From Poronia punctata (Eukaryota > Ascomycota > Sordariomycetes > Xylariales > Xylariaceae), in NCBI GenBank assembly GCA_022579005.1, contig MU401502.1:62001-126000 (forward strand): 64,000 nucleotides of DNA. The letters are read 5' to 3'. Within the stretch, counting starts at the first letter, position 1, and each line of letters opens with the position of its first letter. The translations under genes were made by a program, and so were the position numbers. Below the pieces are notes generated by a model. The model made no database searches, was not told the origin of the DNA, and saw only the letters and a list, made by a program, of their open reading frames with translations. Shown one piece after another: positions 1-10,740 of this stretch.

Positions 1-754
1 TCTGCTCTGTGCTGTCATCTCTATCTTCGCTGTACCCGGAACGCTCGTAGAGGACAGTACCAGTGTACTCCCTTTCCTCGCAAGGGCTTGGGACGTCGTA
101 GGGACCGGCAGCATCGTAGGGACTAGGAACGTGGCAGTGGATGGCACCACATGGGGACACGGTTGGCCGATAAGAGGGTGAATTACCGCGGTCATAGTGG
201 CTCTGCGGATTCTCGGCCTCGGAGTGATGCTGATAGCCAGATGGTTCTCTATGACCATGATACTCGCTCAGGGGCGTGCTTGGTGCTGATACTTCCTCGG
301 CGTAGCCTGAACTGAGTAATCTAGCTGAGTAAGGGCTAACAGTAGGTTCTGGTGCGTATGAGTGGGAAGCACGAGTATATGGTCCTGTGTTCTCATTCAT
401 CGCCATGTTTCTTCCTGGAACTTCCTCAGCATAGCCCGTATTGTAGATTGGAGGCGAGTAAGTGCGGGAAGCGCGAGTATATGGCCCTGTGTTCTCATTC
501 ATCGCCATGTTTCTTCCTGGAACTTCCTCGGTATAGCCCGTATTGTAGATTGGAGGCGAGTAAGTGCGGGAAGCGCGAGTATATGGTCCGGTGTTCTCGT
601 TCATCGCCATGTTTCTTCGTGGAACTTCCTCAACATAACCTGTATTGTAGATTGGAGGCGAGTCAGAGCGAGTAGATGGCTCAGATCCCCGAGTGTCTTC
701 TGACGAGCATTCTTCGCTTCTAAATGAAGGGCCCGAGAATAAGTATTTGTCCAT
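1..754 (-). CDS. Unknown repeat protein, 5' part only (runs off left edge)
   Basis: Function not recognised. Read on the minus strand from the ATG at 754, the frame stays open to base 1, so the 3' end lies outside the window. The visible ~250 residues are polar and rich in S, P, E, Y and G. Residues 32-65, 66-99 and 100-133 are three near-identical 34-residue repeats, each starting (D/Y)SPPIYNTGY and ending NTGPYTRAS plus two variable residues. A decayed fourth copy (SSGYAEEV) follows. The reading frame of the repeats is conserved: unit length is exactly 102 bp and several differences are third-position changes, which argues for translation. No membrane segment or known domain is visible; the protein looks disordered. 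An upstream stop precedes the ATG in frame. A 5' exon around 822-903 could be spliced on through a weak 41-nt intron, so 754 may not be the true start. Confidence 0.6.
   Translation of the reverse strand, partial: MDKYLFSGPSFRSEECSSEDTRGSEPSTRSDSPPIYNTGYVEEVPRRNMAMNENTGPYTRASRTYSPPIYNTGYTEEVPGRNMAMNENTGPYTRASRTYSPPIYNTGYAEEVPGRNMAMNENTGPYTRASHSYAPEPTVSPYSARLLSSGYAEEVSAPSTPLSEYHGHREPSGYQHHSEAENPQSHYDRGNSPSYRPTVSPCGAIHCHVPSPYDAAGPYDVPSPCEEREYTGTVLYERSGYSEDRDDSTEQ
363..668 (-). repeat. Three tandem 102-bp coding repeats
   Basis: Three adjacent copies of a 102-bp unit, about 90% identical, with period an exact multiple of three (34 codons). They lie inside the partial gene at the left edge and are translated in one frame. 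This arrangement is typical of recent in-frame expansion by unequal exchange or slippage. Boundaries are approximate because the start point of a tandem unit is arbitrary. Confidence 0.85.
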
Positions 755-2157
755 TTTCCACAAGAGATTAAAAATTCGACTTGCCTAAGACCTGTGGCAC
801 GAGAAGAGCCGCCATTCCGGTTTACTCTGCGCTCTCTATGCGCAAAAGCCGGGTGTTTGGGATACTCTTCCTGGAACAAATGTGTAAGTACGACCCACGC
901 TGCCACTAGTTTGACAAAAAAGAAATTGGGTAAAGTACATTAAGGCCATAAGTGCGATTATAAGCTCTCAATGATCCTATGATGGGGTACTGGTCCAACC
1001 AGTCTTTACGAGGCATCGTGGCCCTATAGTTGCTATGGGTAAGGGCGAGGTGAACGTATCGAGAGAGGACGGTGGTCTCCGGCGTCAAAACTACCTAGCC
1101 TAGATGGCGAGAGTAAGACGAAGGGAAGAGAAAAAAAGCATGCATTGTCTAACGGGATGTAGGGGAAGGATATATACTGTCAGCCCATTCACTGTCATAA
1201 TCCTCGAGAGGTACTTTAGGCAGCGACCCCCTACCAACCTCCAGATTTTTCTTTAGACTTGTGAACCGGTTGAGACGTGGTTTCCACCCACGAGAACAAC
1301 GTTTTGGGTAGTACCTACCTAAAGTGCCCATTGTAGTGTCTTTGAGAGACTGATCTATTGAACCATTAATGGCAATAGCCACTTCCTTTGAGGCCCTTTT
1401 CCCGGTCGTCGCTTCCTCGCTGCACACCTGAGCATCATTCATAGTGTGTGCCGTAATCGAACCATTCCATTTGAGTCCATTAGAGGGTGTTTGACACTTG
1501 TTCGGTTGGGAAAGTGGTTTTAAGCTCGCGGTAGGTAACACCTGGTGTTTGAAACGTCGACAGGCAGTTGAACACAAGCAGCGGATATGCCTTTCAAGCT
1601 ATCTAATTTTGCATCTTCTAATCTGGGGCATCATCTAGCATTGTTGCTCAGCAAGATATCAATCTTGGCTAGATTAGCCTTCACCGCCCAGCCTAGAAGC
1701 GCTGTTTGCCTTGGGTCGGTAATCACAGTTTAAAGTGTATTTAAGCTTGTGTTCGTCTAACTTGAATGCTCCCAATATCCTGACGAAGTGAGGGCATGTC
1801 GTCGACGGTCGAGAGATAGGGGATATTTGATGACATATCTGCCGCCTACGGTTTCCGACGGGTCATAGAATGAGTGTCTCACCTCCCTAATCAGTCACAC
1901 GGAATGGGCAAATGGAGAGTGCTGATTGGAAGCTTACGTTAAATACAGTACATTTCCGACCACGCCGGGCCCACTATACTACTCGTAGGTTAAAGTATAA
2001 TAAAGGTCCATCAAGGCGTCATCGGCACATCAATCAGGTCGAGTTCTTTATTCTCCTTTCTACTCTCTCGGACTTCCCACCACAGCTTGACCTGCCGCTG
2101 TTTTATCCTAGTATCATTAATAAACAAGTTTAGTCTCAGCACAACCACGCCTTAAAT
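755..2157. other. Spacer upstream of CAF16
   Basis: Apart from the doubtful relic at 1149-1836, nothing certain is seen. The segment 822-903 on the minus strand reads as a plausible exon (acceptor AAACTAG, donor GTAAAC) but has no identifiable product. The 320 bases before 2158 would hold the CAF16 promoter. Confidence 0.5.
1149..1836 (-). pseudogene. Possible gene relic with ankyrin-like segment
   Basis: Low confidence. An ATG at 1836 opens a short minus-strand reading (MSSNIPYLSTVDD...). Around 1625-1690 another frame reads QTALLGWAVKANLAKIDILL, which resembles the helix-turn-helix pattern of an ankyrin repeat. It is interrupted by a stop after NNAR. From about 1577 to 1149 a 142-codon open stretch follows with no recognisable domain. 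These pieces cannot be joined convincingly with consensus splice sites. The simplest reading is a degraded ankyrin-type gene; a real multi-exon gene or chance open frames remain possible. Confidence 0.2.
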
Positions 2158-2994
2158 ATGACGATACTGCCGGAGATTGAAGTCAAGAATTTGACATATA
2201 CTTTCCCTCAGTATGACACTGGGTTGACCAACATATCGCTAAACGTCCCCGCCCGTAGCCGCACGCTGCTCATCGGCGCCAATGGAGCAGGCAAGACGAC
2301 GCTCCTGCGTCTCCTGGCGGGCAAGCGGCTGGCACCCAGCGACAGCATTAGTATTGCGGGGGTGGATCCGTTTAAGGAGGGGCTAGAGGGCGTGACGTAC
2401 CTAGGGCTGGAGTGGGTGCTGAATCCGATTGTGCGGACAGACATCGGGGTGGAGGAGCTGCTGCGGTCGGTGGGCGGAGACGCGTACCCGGATCGACGGG
2501 ACGAGCTGATCGGAGTGCTGGACATTGACGTTAAGTGGCGGATGAGTGCGGTTAGTGATGGCGAGCGGCGGCGTGTGCAGCTGGCTATGGGTCTCGTGCG
2601 TCCCTGGACTGTGCTCCTTCTCGACGAGATCACCGTTGATCTCGACGTGCTCAGCCGCGCCGAGTTCCTTGCCTGGCTTAAGCGCGAGACTGAATTACGC
2701 GACTGCACCGTCGTATACGCCACTCACATCCTCGACAATCTCGCCGGTTGGCCCACACACCTCGTCCACATGCATCTTGGCACCGTCCGCGAGTGGGGCC
2801 CCGCCGACGACTTCCTTGGCGAAGCAGCCAATCTGCGCAGCACTGGGAATAGTCGACTTGGTGAGCTTGTGCTCGGCTGGCTGCGCAACGACCTCAAGGA
2901 TCGCGGCCCCCGAAACGTAAAGACAATGGGCAGCGAGGGCATGGCGTATTCGAGCGGTGGCCTCGGCGGTTACGGTCTCGAGCACAAAGACTGA
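2158..2994 (+). CDS. CAF16: CCR4-NOT-associated ABC ATPase CAF16
   Basis: A single-exon, 278-residue soluble ABC ATPase. It lacks membrane segments and has one nucleotide-binding domain. Visible motifs are Walker A GANGAGKTT (residues 38-46), an ABC signature VSDGERRRVQ (about 132-141), Walker B VLLLDEIT directly after, and a switch His in YATH. In this family the signature is the variant SDGERRRVQ rather than LSGGQ, and CAF16 of yeast (289 residues) matches in length. Yeast CAF16 associates with the CCR4-NOT regulatory complex and is nuclear/cytoplasmic; a role here in transcription or mRNA regulation is by homology. The C-terminus is Gly-rich (YSSGGLGGYG), as in fungal orthologues. The start is the first ATG of the frame. 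The gene converges on the CENP-I gene with a 434-base spacer. Confidence 0.92.
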   Translation: MTILPEIEVKNLTYTFPQYDTGLTNISLNVPARSRTLLIGANGAGKTTLLRLLAGKRLAPSDSISIAGVDPFKEGLEGVTYLGLEWVLNPIVRTDIGVEELLRSVGGDAYPDRRDELIGVLDIDVKWRMSAVSDGERRRVQLAMGLVRPWTVLLLDEITVDLDVLSRAEFLAWLKRETELRDCTVVYATHILDNLAGWPTHLVHMHLGTVREWGPADDFLGEAANLRSTGNSRLGELVLGWLRNDLKDRGPRNVKTMGSEGMAYSSGGLGGYGLEHKD

Positions 2995-3428
2995 AGCGGC
3001 TTCGGATGAAAAATGACCCGTCAGCTTTAGAACCTGTTCGGTGGTTTTCATATCCAGTGGGCAGACGAAATTACCAAGGGGTTGTCTTTCAAAAAAAGGT
3101 TGGTTGTCTGGTTTCAACATGGGCTTGGCATGGCAAGGCGTTCGGCGACTGCACTTAACTTGCATTTGCGGGTGTAGGGAAAAGGGGGTTTCAACATGGA
3201 CTTCGAATACTGGTTGGCATCATGATAGGCGTTCTAGGACTCCATCTCCTAAAAGGATATCCATTCAACAATGGTTCTGGGGGAGACAATCCATATAGCA
3301 GAATTTACTTCGTGATTTTGAGGCATGAACTGCACTTGTCACGATATTCCAAAGGATCATGACGCTGTACCTTTCTAGATTTGCTAGGTGTCTACACTCT
3401 ATGCGCCGTAATGTTTGCCCAGACGACT
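2995..3428. other. Convergent 3' spacer, CAF16/CENP-I
   Basis: The space between two stop codons of convergent genes, presumably both 3' UTRs. No gene or clear repeat is seen. Confidence 0.6.
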
Positions 3429-6000
3429 TTATTGGGTCGATTGTGCCTGTCGCAATGCCCCAATAGTAATAGACAAAAGATGCTTTACACCGTGCATGCC
3501 ATGCTCATCCAGATAATCCAGTACACCACGACGGTACTCGTCCCAGGACAGATCCAAACCACCCTTATTCGCTAGCTCCCTAAGCGAGTTTTTACTGACG
3601 GGACCCGCGTGCCTGACCTCGAGACCCTGTTCCTCTTCTTCCGCTTCTTCCAAGTCCCGTAAGAAAGAGATGGCGAACAGGCTGAAGACGGGCGAGTACG
3701 ACAGTGAGAAGAGATTAGCCAGTGTCATACCGCCCGTCGACACGTTAGCAATGTAAGAGGTCATGAGATCGACTGCAGGTCGTGAGACCAGACAGCCGGA
3801 AGCGTTGGCGTCTTGGTCGCTCAAGGCGCGCTGTCGCCACAGGCAGTTGCACATGTCCATTAGGAAGCCGTTGAAGGCCGGGATATGTTTGGGCGTGTAG
3901 CCGATATGGGCCTCTCTCATCGCGACCTGGAAACCTTCTTTGTATTTCGCCACGACGGAACATGCGCGGGATACGGTCGTGGGCGAGGCGGCGAAGAAGA
4001 GGTTGTAGATTAGTGTGGCGGGTGGCACGGCCGATGCCCGAGGGTTCGTCAGGATATGCGCGTCAGAAGATAGCGTCGAGGCCTGGTAGTAAAAGTCTAG
4101 AACTTTCCCTTGGGTTGAGACGGTTGGTGATGTCTGAATGAGCGTGAGACAGAGTTGGTTCACGTGTGCGATTAGCTGGGCTATGCTTTCGGATCCTTGG
4201 GGCGTTTTCCCGCCTGGTGCTGCTAGATACACGGTCCATCGGCGGAATAGCCGGGTGAAGAAGTCGAGCATCTGATGTTGTGAGTGTGTTGTTCCATCGA
4301 GGATAGTGCGTTCAAGGGGTTGGATTATATTGGACATAAGTTCTGTCTGCGGATTAGTTCTGGCCCAAGTCACGTTCTGTGTTGTTTTCATACCTTGAAA
4401 GTTCACCAAGGGAGTGTAGGTGAGGATGTCGAGAACAACTTCTCTCCCCACAAGGCCATCCCACGCATGTACGAATTCGCTCAGAAAAGCAAGGAATATA
4501 GGAGGGATATCCTAGATAAGTCAGCGATATTACAAACACATTGACACATACACCGTACCTTTGTGGCAGTAACATAGCTTTTCAGCGCATTGAGAATGTC
4601 TAGTAACTGGGCGTCGCCATCTCCGGCTACTAAATCTTGCATGTATGAGTTGAGCCAGTTGCAAGCACGAACATGGGCGTCCGCCTGCGGCCGCAGAAGC
4701 AATAGCTTTTGCAACAGCGGGTCGTTGAGGATGGCGATCAGCTGATTTGGTAGTTCAAGTTTCTCGAGATTCTTTACAAACCCATCGACATTCTCGATTT
4801 CCTCCAATGTTACAGAGTTCTAAAACGTAGTAAGTAACTTGATACAACTGACGCTGGCATAACGAACTCACCTCTGTCGCGCGTGAAGTGTGAACCTCGG
4901 GGATCGACAGGTTGCCCGTGCCCTTTAATCTATGACGGACGACCCTAAACGCATCAAGTGGTGCCTCTGATCGAGAGGCACGCCGCTGAGCGTGGTCTCG
5001 TCGGATCTCGTCTAACCTTTCACGCCACTGCAGGTCTGGATACTACTTTACATTAGGGGAAAATTTGTTCGGGCAGTGGGATTCAAGCGATCTACTAAAC
5101 TTACTTTAAAAGCCGAGGCTCTGCCTCGTGTTGCATCTCCGACGATAATCTCGGGATAGTAGTCCTTGTACACTCTCAGCAGCCCCGTGAGCGCTGGGTC
5201 ATTGCCCGTCTGTCTGGACAACAAGAGACTAAGATTCAGTCAGATAGAGGATATGACTTGCTTGTCGTTCTCATCCGAGACGGACAGCCGTCCACTTACA
5301 GTGATTGGATCCTATAAGGGCGAACATGACGCCGACGTGTGATGAGGGCTAACAAGTGGCATGCATAAGGCCTAACCTGGTAAGATACAGAAAAACGGTT
5401 CCGCGAGGCAAGCAAAACTTACCGGAGAGCGGCAGTGTCGAGTAAGTTAAACAGGACCGGATATGTCCGTAAGAATGGCGTCTGGTTTTCGACAACATAC
5501 TGGATCATGATCAACCATTTCAACAGAGCGGCTTGAATATTAAGAGAAGGCTTCAGCTTCCCATGGCCGAGACTTCCAATGACCTTGATAACAACATCGC
5601 CGCTCACAGACGTGGCAGGATACAAGTTCCTGACAAGAGCGGAAAGGCTGGCTTGGTCAAGGTAACTTGGGGTCGTGATTAAGTCGATCAGTTCGTTCAA
5701 GTCGGTTGGCAGGAGCCCCTGATCATAAGCCAACGACGCCAAGCTCTCGACTGTCGGCTTAATCTTCACTCCACGTTGCTTCGCAGGGAGTTTTGAGGCT
5801 GTCACATATGGTTAGCAGTAGGCCATCTGAACAAGAGGGAAATGTCTTAGATAGGAGTTACCTCGAAGAATATCTGAAAGTGGCTCTTGTATTTCTGGCG
5901 ACGTATCGGGTAAACGCGACGCAGTCTGGGGACCGGTCGAGGTGTACCTCTGTGTTTCTCTTGTCCCCTCTTCTGCGGAAACCGAAGCTACCGACATCAT
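3429..6000 (-). CDS. mis6: Inner kinetochore protein CENP-I / Mis6 (Ctf3)
   Basis: A kinetochore (CCAN) subunit of the Mis6/CENP-I family, which acts at centromeres in CENP-A loading and chromosome segregation. The model has eight exons on the minus strand: 6000-5862, 5798-5423, 5371-5300, 5228-5105, 5042-4872, 4819-4559, 4511-4394 and 4342-3429. All seven introns have GT donors and AG acceptors with compatible phases, and several show CTAAC branch sites. The product is 724 residues, close to fission yeast Mis6 (672). Diagnostic text includes LPAKQRGVKIKPTVESLA near residue 50, NLYPATSV, GHGKLKPS, LKWLIMIQYV, NDPALTGLLRVYKDYYPEII and TRGRASAFK. The ATG at 6000 is the first in a frame otherwise entered only at non-ATG codons. 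The 51-nt last intron is in frame and has no stop (see findings). Confidence 0.9.
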
Positions 6001-9000
6001 GTATATCCGGTGCCGAAAGAGGATTCCTTTTAGTCGTATCAATTGACGTCCAACTCGGCCGTTCAATCCCGGTATAGTGACATACAAGTAGTAGCAATGT
6101 TGATTTGACGCGCTTTACAACCGGTCGCCCTTCCAGTGGACGCGTTAATGCTGTACCATATACCCCAGAGGTACTACTGTGGTACACATTAGAGCCGTGC
6201 AGTACATGATCCGACTGCGCAAATGGGTTCCACAACAAGTATCTTTCTCCGAGCTGCTTGAGTACAGAAGTACTCACTACCAAAATGACTTCGTTACAAG
6301 CATAACCCCATAAATATGATATCCGAGTATCTAGTGTTCCGGGTAAATTTGTCCAGTATCTGGCAGTTTTGATGCAAAACAGCCTGAGCAGATAGATACT
6401 TATTCCGCCAACAAACTGTACATGTGCACTTCTTCTGTATACTTGAGTTTAAGCCCCCAATGATCTCCAGGATTACCAGATCGAACTGAGTGGTTAAGCG
6501 GACACCGGAACTTGGCTAATAAAGTAAAATGATCAAGCCGGCATGCACACAGCAGGATTAAGTTCAAATTCGCCCATGGTTGCCGACGGTTACTCCAGAC
6601 AGAAGAGGCAACTCCAACTTCCAAGGCTGTCGTTTAGGTACTTGGATAAAGGCCTTGCCCACGAGTTTCATACCTGACAGTTTCCCCAAGATGCCTGATA
6701 CCTGAATGCGCTTTAACAAAAGTTAGAGTAGGTCCTAAGAATAATGGAACCTTGCCTACCTATCTACTTTCAACGGTCGAAACGACTCCATCGTCTCATC
6801 GTCTCATCGTCTCATCGCCCCATCGCCATCCAGGGTTTATCTGTTTTCTGCTACCGAATGGTCCAACCTTGACCGATTGTACCCTGAAGGGTGAGGGTAG
6901 AGAGGGTCTGTGTTACCACCACCACCACCTCCTCACCTCCTGATTTTCCCTCTTGTCGCTTTGCCTCCTCAGTGACGTTTAATTGCCCACCGCCTATAGG
7001 ACGCAAGGTTGTCAGCCTACATATGAAGCACACTCCTGGCGAGGTAATATCCCCCATCATTACATGGAATGATATGCGTCTGTGCCAACAAATCAACCAA
7101 TATCGCGGGCTACCACCCCCTTACACCCGTGTTCGTGAGTTGTACCACCTTGACCTTCATGTGGCCCTCAGATTGTGCTGGATTTCAAGTCGTTATTTTT
7201 CTTCTAGGGTCTCATTGGGCTATGCGAGTTATGCATTTCAATAACGGACTACTTCAAATCGTTGATCGGCCGTTTACTGCCAGCATACTCGTACACTCGA
7301 AGGGCATGTTTAGAAACGGCGTTTGGCTGTTCTGAACTTCTGCGCCCCACTTTGCCTGGCTGCCTGTCCACCTGCCTTTGCTCTGGTGTAGGTAATACTT
7401 CCAAGGTTGTCGCTACCGACCCAGCTGTCCCGCGTGCCTGCCTTTCTCTTCTGCCCTGGCCGGTTCTATCCTGCTCTGCACTGCTCGGTCCTGCCCTGTC
7501 ATACCGTGCCCTACCCTGCACTGGTATGCCCATGATTTTCCGTGCGCTGCTCTTCTCTGTCCCATCCTTTCTTGTGATGCCTCCCTGTACATACTGGATA
7601 TAAATGCGTCTAATGGAATTTGCGGGAGTTTGTCATATTCTGCAGTAGCTCCAAAGGCGGGTTTACAACATATATCGGAACAATTGGATTTGGTATGTGG
7701 TTTTCAGGCCGAACAACGAGTTTTGCTAAAGACTGGTGGTCGCCCTCGTTCCACTAACCACGCAAATTATGTGCAACATAGCCTGTAGCTTTGTGTTTCC
7801 TGCCCTCGTCGGGAGAGGCTTGGTTGGGGGTTCTGCGTAACCAACCTGCTTGCGGCAAAGATTAGAGGTCGGGGGAATGTGCGCTTTTGCCCTACAGAAG
7901 CTGTTCTAGATACAGGTAAGATCATGGTTACCTGGCCCCACCAGTAAGCAGCAGCTCTTGTCACGGCATAGTGCACTGCTACCCTAGCCGGGCATCTTTT
8001 GCCTGGTTGTGTGTGGTTTCGGGGTATGTAACAAAAGATGTGCTGTTCGGTTCATCGGACTGATTAAGCTGGGAGAGGAGCCAAAATGACCACGAGAAAC
8101 CATGAGAACGGTAATGGCGACAACAAAAACAAGAATCAACAACGACGATAACAACAGCATCGATGAACATCAACGCCAGTTACACAAACAGCAACAAACA
8201 ATACCATCGACATTGGACAACGTGCAACTACCTAGCTTGAACTGAGCATTACTTGTGGAAGCTTATTTGGATTCTAACTAAGGTTAGTCCGGTTTTGAAG
8301 AGTCGACGACATTCTTTGCTGCCATTATTGGGTACCATTGTTGCCTGGTATAATCAGTTGCAACCAGGTTTTTTTTCCCTGCCGAAGAGGAAAATATGAC
8401 CAGGGTATGGTAGGTAACACGATTTCATTATCCATTGGGTCTCCCTGCGTCCTTTGCCCTTTTTGTCGTCAAGAGTTGCCGCAAACCTAGCGCGCGCTCG
8501 TCCCGCGTCGTCGGCACGCCCTTCGTCCGTCTAGTCACAACTCTCTCTACTACCTGCATAGGTAAGTAATACACCGTTTTTTTATAATCTTGTTCCACCC
8601 TTTAAACGCGACCGGCTATTCAATACCCAGCCTCACCGTCAGAGAGTTGTCACACACTATCACCTCACACTTATCGTCTTCCCAAGTCACCGCTAGATAC
8701 TAAAAAGAAGAGAAGGGAGAAAAGAAAAAGAAAAAAAGAAAAGAAAAAAAGTAAGGGTGAGGGCCGTTACTCTACATCATAGGCTTTTTCTTCTTCAATC
8801 ACTGGCAAGGCGCTTACCGTATGTGTGGTGTACCAGCCGCCTCCTAACGCAAGCTCTCTTAAATCCCAATATGACAAGAGATCTCTGACGATGCCTACAT
8901 CGTAACAGTTTGCACAGCGGCATACTGTGTGTGAGTGTAATGTTGTCCCCTCTGGCTGCCCAAGGCTTACTTGACCTGTCTACGTGTAGGAGTTTCATTT

Positions 9001-9046
9001 CATGGTGGTAGGGTTTCTGCTGGAATAGCCGTTGCCCTCCCCAGAG
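6001..9046. other. Long spacer with low-complexity DNA
   Basis: No gene is supported in 3 kb. The region holds an 8-bp repeat CATCGTCT at 6789-6815, a CAC-rich patch near 6916-6935, a CTGCC-rich pyrimidine tract at about 7435-7520, a CAA-rich patch at 8100-8210 and an A/G-only tract at about 8700-8751. Short open frames overlap on both strands and show no domain. The missing catalytic part of the downstream GH3-GNAT gene is not found here. Confidence 0.6.
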
Positions 9047-10740
9047 ATGATTCCAGGTTCATCTACTCTGACGCCCGGAAATCGCGGAGGCTCCGGCCAC
9101 GCACAGGTAGCAGTTGTTCAAGATTCTCAAGCTTGCATTCCTCTTCCTAGAATCCTTCGGGATGGCGACACCGTCCTACTTTTGACGCCAGTTGTTATAC
9201 CCTATGAAGAGAATGGGAAAGACCCTTTTGAGCCATTCGGTCGAGCGCTGGCCGCTCGGCATCCATGGATCCGTCACGTGCCGTATACGGCTCAAAACGG
9301 GATTACAGAGACGCATGTGAGCTTCATAAAGCGTGTCAGGATGATCATATTCGTCATCTCGGGGCCGCCAAACGCCGGTCAACTATCGCAAACCGAAGTA
9401 GCGCGCGATTCCCTGAGAGTTGGAGAAGAGAAACCACACATAATTGTTGCGTGCAGAACCGCACGCGACCTTGGTCTCACCAAAGACGACTTCCCCACAA
9501 TCATAGAGTTGGACGGCTATTCGCCAGCGACACTCCGCGCAGCAGCTGCCGTTCTTTTTGGGGGCCCCATGGAAAGTGGCTCGAGCGGCGTAAAGGTCCA
9601 GGAGCTGATTCTTGCGCCTAAGTTTTGGCCGCCAGAGGAATGGAATAGGCTCGATGTTACGCCTGTTTATGACTTGTGGAAGCAGTGCTTACCCGAGAAG
9701 TTCCACCTTGATAAGTTTCCCCTGCAGAATTTGTTACAGAGGGATGGCTATGCCATGCATTTTGTCGTCAGGCTGCCGGAAGGAAGGGAGATAATAGGTT
9801 TCTGTGCAACATATACTACGTTTGTGGACAAAGCCGGGGAGCGGCTGATCGGGTCACTGGCTATGATTATAGTGAAGCCCCCTTATCGCGGACGAGGCAT
9901 CGGGAGAAGTCTTCATGAGCACGCGATGCGGCAACTGAAGAGGATTCGGGGCGTAGACCGACTTCAATTGGGTTCTACGTATCCGCGACTCCTCAGTGGT
10001 GTGCCTGTTGGGTTCGCAGCGGAAGATTGGTTCCAAAGGCGTGGGTGGTCAATGGACAGGGCCGGCCCAGGTCGGGGCCAACACGTGTGCGACTGGTTGC
10101 TCAAGATGGAGGATTGGCCCAACGGTGGTTTTTCTACGATGCGCGGTGGTTTAATTTTTCGAAGATCTACGTTTGAGGATTTTGAACCTATTCTAGACTT
10201 TGTCGAAAAGGAGACCGAGGGTAAAGACCATCCGGGCTGGTACGACCAATACATGAATGTCGCCCATGACGGACAGTTCAACGACATCATCTTGGGACTA
10301 GATGGATCACGCATCGTTGCCTCAGCACTCGTCTACACACCGCACCAAGGCAGCACGCTAGCATTGAATATTCCCTGGACGGGAAGGATAGGAGGCGATG
10401 TGGGCGGTGTGGCTTGCATCTGTATCGCAGGTTGGTAGTGTGCCAGGCCAGATGAGCTCACACAAAAATGCGCAAAACGGGACTAATTCGCTCGCTAGAT
10501 GATAACGGAACGCTGAAGAGTAGTAGAGACACAGTCATGATTAGACTGCTTGATGCTTGCATCACAGCGCTGCGGGAACAGGGCATGCAACGGATATATC
10601 TCGATGCCATCAAAGGCGGCGACGAGGGGTTTCAATCTATGGGTGAGTGGCCGAGGCAGTTTTATACCGCTTTGCATATTCGTTGCTAAAGAAGACAAGG
10701 ATTCCAAAAATGGGCCGAATACCGCGAAAGCTACGAGTAA
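9047..10740 (+). CDS. GH3 C-terminal domain fused to GNAT acetyltransferase; catalytic domain absent
   Basis: Three exons (9047-10430, 10499-10642, 10700-10740) encode 522 residues. Residues ~20-178 resemble the C-terminal alpha/beta sandwich of fungal GH3 beta-N-acetylglucosaminidases (DSQACIPL, DTVLLLTPVVIPY, DPFEPFGRAL, HPWIRHVPYT, AAAVLFGG). Residues ~190-350 form a GNAT fold with the acetyl-CoA loop PPYRGRGIGRSLHEHAM. A second GNAT-like half extends to the end (DTVMIRLLDAC, GDEGFQSMGFQKW). Both introns restore conserved text, so the 3' half is properly spliced and probably functional. Family members I know of as GH3-GNAT fusions carry an N-terminal TIM barrel of about 350 residues. None is encoded in the 3 kb upstream, so the protein lacks the glycosidase active site. 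The first ATG in frame is at 9047; an unrecognised 5' exon is possible. Confidence 0.75.

Noticed and set aside
2208..2723. 171-codon minus-strand frame
   Set aside because: Antisense shadow of the CAF16 ATPase domain.
6001..6087. N-terminal extension of CENP-I upstream of 6000
   Set aside because: The open frame continues to 6087 but begins with TTG; the first ATG is at 6000.
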